Positions 5,464-8,413 of a stretch of 8,413 bases of DNA are shown in pieces. A program made the translations under genes and the position numbers. How positions within the stretch are numbered: position 1 is the first letter of the stretch; each line of letters starts with the position of its first letter. The stretch lies in assembly GCA_023259315.1 (NCBI GenBank), contig JAHFQL010000053.1:1-8413 (forward strand), read 5' to 3'. The notes under the pieces were generated by a model. It was not told the origin of the DNA. It ran no database searches and saw only the letters and a list, made by a program, of their open reading frames with translations. This DNA comes from Candidatus Woesearchaeota archaeon. GTDB lineage: Archaea > Nanoarchaeota > Nanoarchaeia > Woesearchaeales > GW2011-AR4.

Positions 5464-5473
5464 GTATTTAAAG
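5464..5473 (-). promoter_or_regulatory. TATA box of the Pro/Met-rich protein gene
   Basis: CTTTAAATAC on the minus strand, preceded by CGAAAT (BRE-like). The predicted start is near 5444, giving a leader of about 45 nt that includes the SD GAGGT at 5411-5407. It overlaps the region just beyond the stop of the ThDP enzyme gene, so the upstream unit ends and the next begins within 84 bases. Confidence 0.55.
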
Positions 5474-5481
5474 ATTTCGAT

Positions 5482-7230
5482 TTACAAATAAACTCCTTGC
5501 TTCCTTAAGCCCAACAATCTTGGATTTTGACCAATAACAATATTTCCATCAATTGGCACATGAACAAGCATCGACTTTGTTGAACCGGAATAGCTTCTTG
5601 CCATTATATCTTCCAAATTACTAAGGTTGGGCTCTAATTCATAAGCATCCCATCCATGTGCTTTAGCTACTTGAACAAAATTAACTTTTCGTAATTTTGA
5701 ATGATATCTTCTTTCCTCAACCTGAGGCATTACAACTTTTAAGCCTTTGCCAACTATATGATACATCTCGTTATCAAGCACCCAGACTGTAAGCCCAAGC
5801 TCTTGCGCATTGCTTAATCCTCCTTCAAAATACTTGAAGCACCCATCACCGGCAAATATGTGCGTAAATAAATTTGGATTTCCTATTTTAGCGCCTATGC
5901 CTACACCAAAAGAATCTCCCATTGTAGAAATTCTATGTGGAGACCAAACCTTAACCCCTTTGATTGGTCTCTGTGTAACATATTGAAAATCTTTATACGC
6001 TTGACTAACATCATTAACGATGAATGTCCCTTCTTGTACTAATTGCATAAATTTTTCATAGAATTTTACAAGATCTACATACTCACGACCAGATTCTTCA
6101 ATTTGTCTATTGTTTAGGTCCACCGGTATTTCAAATTCTGGTCTGTATCTAATTTTTTCTTTTAATTTGGGTATTAATTGTCCTAATGCAAAAGATATAT
6201 CGCCTCTCACTTGTCGATATTTACCTTCAACTCTGTGTTGATAAGTGCCGTTTCTTGAATCATATGGATTGGCCAAATTTGTAAAATGCCAAACATCTGC
6301 CTTAACATTACTAAGATTGAGTTCATATTCGCCTGGGTCAAATCCTAAAAAGACAGCAACATCTTTTTCAGTCAAACTATCCCATAATTGTTTAGTCCAA
6401 TCGTTAAATCCAAGATGAATATGCCCTGCTGCGTAAGGATTATCATGTGCGACTGCGCTAGAACTATTCATCGTATAAACAACAGGCGCTTTCATTAAAG
6501 TCGCTAAAGAGGTTGTTAATTTCTTCATTCCTTCGTATCTCGCAGCTTCTTCACCAACATAGAAAAAAACTCTTCTTCCTTTGATTTCCCCAGAAAATTG
6601 TCTTACGAAAGCATCAAGGTCTTCAGGATTTACTTGTCGGGGTTTGTCTACCCAAGGAACCTCAAAACCATTAACTTCTTTTGATAATATATTTGGATGA
6701 AACAACAATGCAACCGGTTGTGATTGACGCAATGCATCCTGAGCTTTTACTAATATTTTTTCTAAGCCGCCAAAATCATCAACTACTAAACAAGAATCAC
6801 CTAGCATACCCTTAACCATGGCAATTGAATTCATTCCGCTAGGTGTCATGTTTTGGAGTGGCCCCTTATCAAAAATTTCTGTTGAATTTAAAGCAATTAT
6901 GTACATAGCAGGAATGTCATGCGCTTTTGCATTTGCTAGCCCAATTGCACCATACCATGTAGCTCCGCCGGTTGTTGACATAGAAGATGCTATCTTTCCA
7001 GTTGCAATGTAATATCCAAGAGGTATGTTGCCCGCAATTGCCTCAGGAATATCAAATAATCTTGGTGTGCCATCATTTGCTTGATGCAATCCTTCAAAAG
7101 GTTCTAAATGTTTGGCTAAATGGATTAAACCACCGCCATTTACACCTGCATATAAGTTGATATCCCAACTACTTAGTATTTCTATTAATTTCGAATTCCC
7201 GCTTTTGTCGACTAATGTAGGACCTGGCAT
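5482..7230 (-). CDS. ThDP-dependent enzyme, acetolactate synthase/decarboxylase superfamily
   Basis: This 582-aa protein has the three domains of the acetolactate synthase, pyruvate decarboxylase and related ThDP enzymes. The Pyr domain (about 1-185) contains IPEAIAGNIPLGYYIATGK, where E63 aligns with the cofactor-activating glutamate, and STTGGATWYGAIGLANAKAHDIPAM. A middle domain (about 195-360) includes VFFYVGEEA and PVVYTMN. The PP domain (385-582) has MGDSFGVGIGAKIG and the cofactor site AGDGCF (461-463 = GDG), followed at 486-487 by DN where NN is usual. The substrate is unclear: the HQANDGTPRLFD insert before E63 and the DNEMYHIVGKG stretch are not typical of any class I can name. The ATG shares a base with the stop of a 20-codon ORF (TAATG), indicating coupled translation. 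No second synthase subunit or transketolase neighbour is visible. Confidence 0.9.
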   Translation of the reverse strand: MPGPTLVDKSGNSKLIEILSSWDINLYAGVNGGGLIHLAKHLEPFEGLHQANDGTPRLFDIPEAIAGNIPLGYYIATGKIASSMSTTGGATWYGAIGLANAKAHDIPAMYIIALNSTEIFDKGPLQNMTPSGMNSIAMVKGMLGDSCLVVDDFGGLEKILVKAQDALRQSQPVALLFHPNILSKEVNGFEVPWVDKPRQVNPEDLDAFVRQFSGEIKGRRVFFYVGEEAARYEGMKKLTTSLATLMKAPVVYTMNSSSAVAHDNPYAAGHIHLGFNDWTKQLWDSLTEKDVAVFLGFDPGEYELNLSNVKADVWHFTNLANPYDSRNGTYQHRVEGKYRQVRGDISFALGQLIPKLKEKIRYRPEFEIPVDLNNRQIEESGREYVDLVKFYEKFMQLVQEGTFIVNDVSQAYKDFQYVTQRPIKGVKVWSPHRISTMGDSFGVGIGAKIGNPNLFTHIFAGDGCFKYFEGGLSNAQELGLTVWVLDNEMYHIVGKGLKVVMPQVEERRYHSKLRKVNFVQVAKAHGWDAYELEPNLSNLEDIMARSYSGSTKSMLVHVPIDGNIVIGQNPRLLGLRKQGVYL

Positions 7231-7292
7231 TATTTCTCCCTGAATTCTTCCATTTTGTCTTCGAAATTTATTGAATCGAATTTTGATTTCAT
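7230..7292 (-). CDS. 20-aa leader ORF coupled to the ThDP gene
   Basis: This very short frame encodes MKSKFDSINFEDKMEEFREK. The evidence that it is translated is positional. A GGAGGTG SD lies 5 bases before its ATG, the best in the window. Its TAA overlaps the ATG of the ThDP enzyme as TAATG, so ribosomes finishing it can restart on the enzyme gene. The peptide is charged and probably helical, and is not rich in any amino acid that would suggest a classical attenuator. It may be a leader peptide, a small partner protein, or the translated remnant of a lost gene. AT-rich TATA-like sequence (around 7313-7330) lies 20-40 bases upstream. Confidence 0.65.
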   Translation of the reverse strand: MKSKFDSINFEDKMEEFREK

Positions 7293-7347
7293 ATTACACC
7301 TCCATTTTTTGATTTTTTATATTTTAATCTCAAGCTGTTTTTAATGC

Positions 7348-7372
7348 AAAGGCCAGAAAATGTTTAGCCTTT
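7348..7372. repeat. Inverted repeat AAAGGC...GCCTTT
   Basis: A six-base perfect stem with a 13-base loop lies between the 113-aa gene and the ThDP unit and touches the stop codon of the small ORF at 7371-7448. It could form an RNA hairpin that ends the upstream transcript or protects its 3' end. No T-run follows on the minus strand, so a terminator role is uncertain. Confidence 0.4.
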
Positions 7373-7448
7373 ACAAAATAATAATCACTAACAGAATTGA
7401 GCTGTTTAAAATTGAAAATGATTTTGTTGAATTTATTTTTTTGTTCAT
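7371..7448 (-). CDS. Possible 25-aa hydrophobic peptide
   Basis: A 26-codon frame begins one base after the stop of the 113-aa gene (TAA-A-ATG). The peptide starts MNKKINSTKSFS, basic and polar, and ends in a hydrophobic SILLVIIIL, the layout of a tiny tail-anchored membrane peptide. There is no good SD (only AAGGGA, 15 bases upstream), so translation would depend on ribosomes arriving from the upstream gene. AT-rich DNA produces such frames by chance, so this is tentative. Confidence 0.3.
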   Translation of the reverse strand: MNKKINSTKSFSILNSSILLVIIIL

Positions 7449-7449
7449 T

Positions 7450-7791
7450 TTATTGATATTCCCTTTTAAATTGCTCATCAAAGTATGCTTTAATTCTTGA
7501 GCCTATATCGCCATTATAAGATGAAGTTTCTACACTTGTAACAACGCTTTCATAAGGATGTCTTTGGTAATCCCAAGGCACAGTTTTATCACCTATGACA
7601 ATAACCTTTGGTTTAAATTGTTGAGTTGTCGGATCATATTCATGATTAAATCTTACCTTGAAATAAACATCTTTTTCCTCTTTTCCACTTCCATTTCTTA
7701 TAGTTACTTTAGCAGTACCCTCAAATAATCTTGCTACTAAATTGATTGGTCTTACAGACCCTTGCACAATTTGAACATTTTTTATAGTCAT
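7450..7791 (-). CDS. Hypothetical beta-rich protein, 113 aa
   Basis: I do not recognise this family. The sequence alternates short beta-like strands and turns (KNVQIVQGSV, NLVARLFEGTAKVTIRNGSG, KDVYFKVRFNHEYD, KPKVIVIGDKTVPW), then a helical C-terminus (GSRIKAYFDEQFKREYQ). There are no cysteines, membrane segments or catalytic motifs. The overall look is a small beta-sandwich or barrel. The SD AAGGTGG lies 9 bases before the ATG at 7791. In between sits a second ATG followed at once by a stop (ATGTGA, 7799-7794), a start-stop element that could lower initiation. The ATG also overlaps the TGA of an upstream frame (ATGA). Its strand and closeness to the ThDP enzyme suggest a shared pathway, but the 157-base gap with a hairpin may separate the transcripts. 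Confidence 0.75.
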   Translation of the reverse strand: MTIKNVQIVQGSVRPINLVARLFEGTAKVTIRNGSGKEEKDVYFKVRFNHEYDPTTQQFKPKVIVIGDKTVPWDYQRHPYESVVTSVETSSYNGDIGSRIKAYFDEQFKREYQ

Positions 7792-7918
7792 ATCACATCG
7801 CCACCTTTAATCTTGTAGAATTTTAAAACAGTTAAAGGCGGATTTATTCCACCAGTATAATCAGCACTAGCAAAATCAAAGAAATTCCTAAAATCAATTT
7901 GCTGTTGCTATGTGCCAT
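7788..7918 (-). pseudogene. Frame-disrupted small secreted-like protein, about 43 aa
   Basis: The ATG at 7918 begins MAHSNSKLILGISLI in one frame. From 7907 to 7788 the -1 frame is open for 39 codons with natural codon use, including FASADYTGGINPPLTV and FYKIKGGDVI. It has no start codon of its own, and its TGA overlaps the next gene's ATG as ATGA. Adding one T to the T4 run at 7875-7872 joins the frames into one protein with a hydrophobic lead and an Ala-Ser-Ala just before ADYTGG, like a signal peptidase site. So this is either a real frameshift mutation, a sequencing error in a homopolymer, or programmed -1 slippage. The alternative is the 24-aa peptide listed separately. Confidence 0.45.
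7844..7918 (-). CDS. 24-aa hydrophobic peptide (unshifted reading)
   Basis: This is the literal reading of the frame that starts at 7918. It has a polar lead MAHSNSK, then 16 hydrophobic residues (LILGISLILLVLIILV) and a terminal Glu, a textbook single membrane span. The TATA box TTTAAATATA (7950-7941) is centred 28 bases before the ATG, as expected for a leaderless mRNA. Against it, the Leu and Val codons (CTG, TTG, GTG) are less typical of this window than those of the overlapping -1 frame. Confidence 0.4.
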   Translation of the reverse strand: MAHSNSKLILGISLILLVLIILVE

Positions 7919-7940
7919 TATATATTATAAATCATGCAGT

Positions 7941-7950
7941 TATATTTAAA
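7941..7950 (-). promoter_or_regulatory. TATA box of the small-ORF operon
   Basis: TTTAAATATA on the minus strand, preceded by ACAAACC. Its centre is 28 bases before the ATG at 7918, predicting a leaderless or nearly leaderless start around 7921. The rest of the 7921-8040 gap is very AT-rich, with repeated TTTTATTTTA-like stretches on the plus strand, and I see no other gene there. Confidence 0.6.
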
Positions 7951-8040
7951 GGTTTGTTTTTTTGATTTTTATTTTATGCTTTATTTTATTTTATTGAATT
8001 TTTTATTTAATGAATTTTATGTTATTGGATATAATTAATT

Positions 8041-8413
8041 TTACATCATTGGCGGCATTCCGCCCATTCCCATGCCTTGAGGCATCTGCGGCATTGGAGC
8101 TTCTTTTTTGCTGCCTGCAACAACATCATCTATTCTTAAAATCATGATTGCAACTTCGCTTGCAGAACTTACAGCCTGCGTCTTTATCCTTAATGGCTCA
8201 ATAACCCCTTTGTGCCAGGCGTCAATGACCTTGCCTGTAAAAACATCAATGCCAGCCCATTTCTGCTTTTTATCGTGAGCTGCCCTTAAGTCAGTTAAAA
8301 CATCAATTGGGTCAAGACCGGCATTCTCTGCCAAAGTTGTTGGAATCACTTCAACTGCTTTTGCAAATGCCTGCGCTGCAAGCTGCTCTCTTCCGCTTAA
8401 TGACTCAGAAAAT
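8041..8413 (-). CDS. ths: Thermosome (group II chaperonin) subunit, C-terminal part
   Basis: This is a partial gene: the frame runs off the window edge at 8413, so only the last 123 residues are here. It is the C-terminal equatorial domain of an archaeal chaperonin, which folds proteins using ATP in a double-ring complex. Diagnostic stretches are [58 protein letters not shown] and [25 protein letters not shown] and the ILRIDD segment frame the nucleotide site. The protein ends in the Gly/Met-rich tail [11 protein letters not shown] typical of thermosomes. The subunit class (alpha or beta) cannot be told from this part. It is followed by about 90 bases of AT-rich DNA before the next promoter. 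Confidence 0.97.
   Translation of the reverse strand, partial: FSESLSGREQLAAQAFAKAVEVIPTTLAENAGLDPIDVLTDLRAAHDKKQKWAGIDVFTGKVIDAWHKGVIEPLRIKTQAVSSASEVAIMILRIDDVVAGSKKEAPMPQMPQGMGMGGMPPMM

Noticed and set aside
5482..7230. Naming the ThDP gene ilvB
   Set aside because: Superfamily membership is clear, but no small regulatory subunit or branched-chain genes are nearby and the cofactor motif differs, so a specific symbol is not justified.
1..8413. CRISPR array, insertion sequence, integrase or phage genes
   Set aside because: No regular repeat-spacer pattern, terminal inverted repeats, transposase motifs or phage-like proteins were seen.

Overview
The window looks like part of an AT-rich archaeal genome, most likely a DPANN-type lineage (Woesearchaeota/Pacearchaeota-like; this placement is inference). 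The evidence is an archaeal-type glutamyl-tRNA synthetase with its N-terminal helical extension, an HMf-type histone, a second short histone-fold protein, a thermosome subunit with the GMGGM-type tail, TATA boxes about 25-28 bases before several starts (leaderless transcripts), and a tRNA gene interrupted by bulge-helix-bulge (BHB) introns.

Layout. Positions 39-1587 (minus) hold a tRNA-Ala(GGC) gene followed by a metallophosphoesterase, a HIT-family hydrolase and an unknown protein, all closely spaced. The tRNA carries two non-canonical introns: 74 nt in the D-loop and 14 nt in the T-loop. Positions 1588-1741 contain a GC-rich island on the plus strand with its own TATA-like box and T-run, possibly a small RNA. 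Positions 1742-1954 (minus) encode an HMf-type histone, divergent from gltX (2072-3760, plus). Between them lies a perfect 18-bp palindrome built around a TATA box. Downstream of gltX are a zinc-ribbon protein and a DUF1931-like histone-fold protein that overlap by ATGA. These converge on two coiled-coil proteins of unknown function (4261-5398, minus).

Positions 5482-7918 (minus) form the accessory-looking part of the window: a thiamine-diphosphate (ThDP) enzyme of the acetolactate synthase/decarboxylase superfamily, preceded by a 20-codon ORF with a near-perfect Shine-Dalgarno sequence and TAATG coupling. Upstream are an unknown 113-aa protein, two very small hydrophobic ORFs and an overlapping reading frame that appears frame-disrupted. 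The window ends in the C-terminal part of a thermosome subunit (8041-8413, minus).

Most genes serve core functions: tRNA and aminoacylation, chromatin, chaperonin, and nucleotide or phosphate-ester hydrolysis. The two things most worth a second look are the doubly interrupted tRNA-Ala with its adjacent possible plus-strand RNA, and the block of tiny ORFs around the ThDP enzyme.
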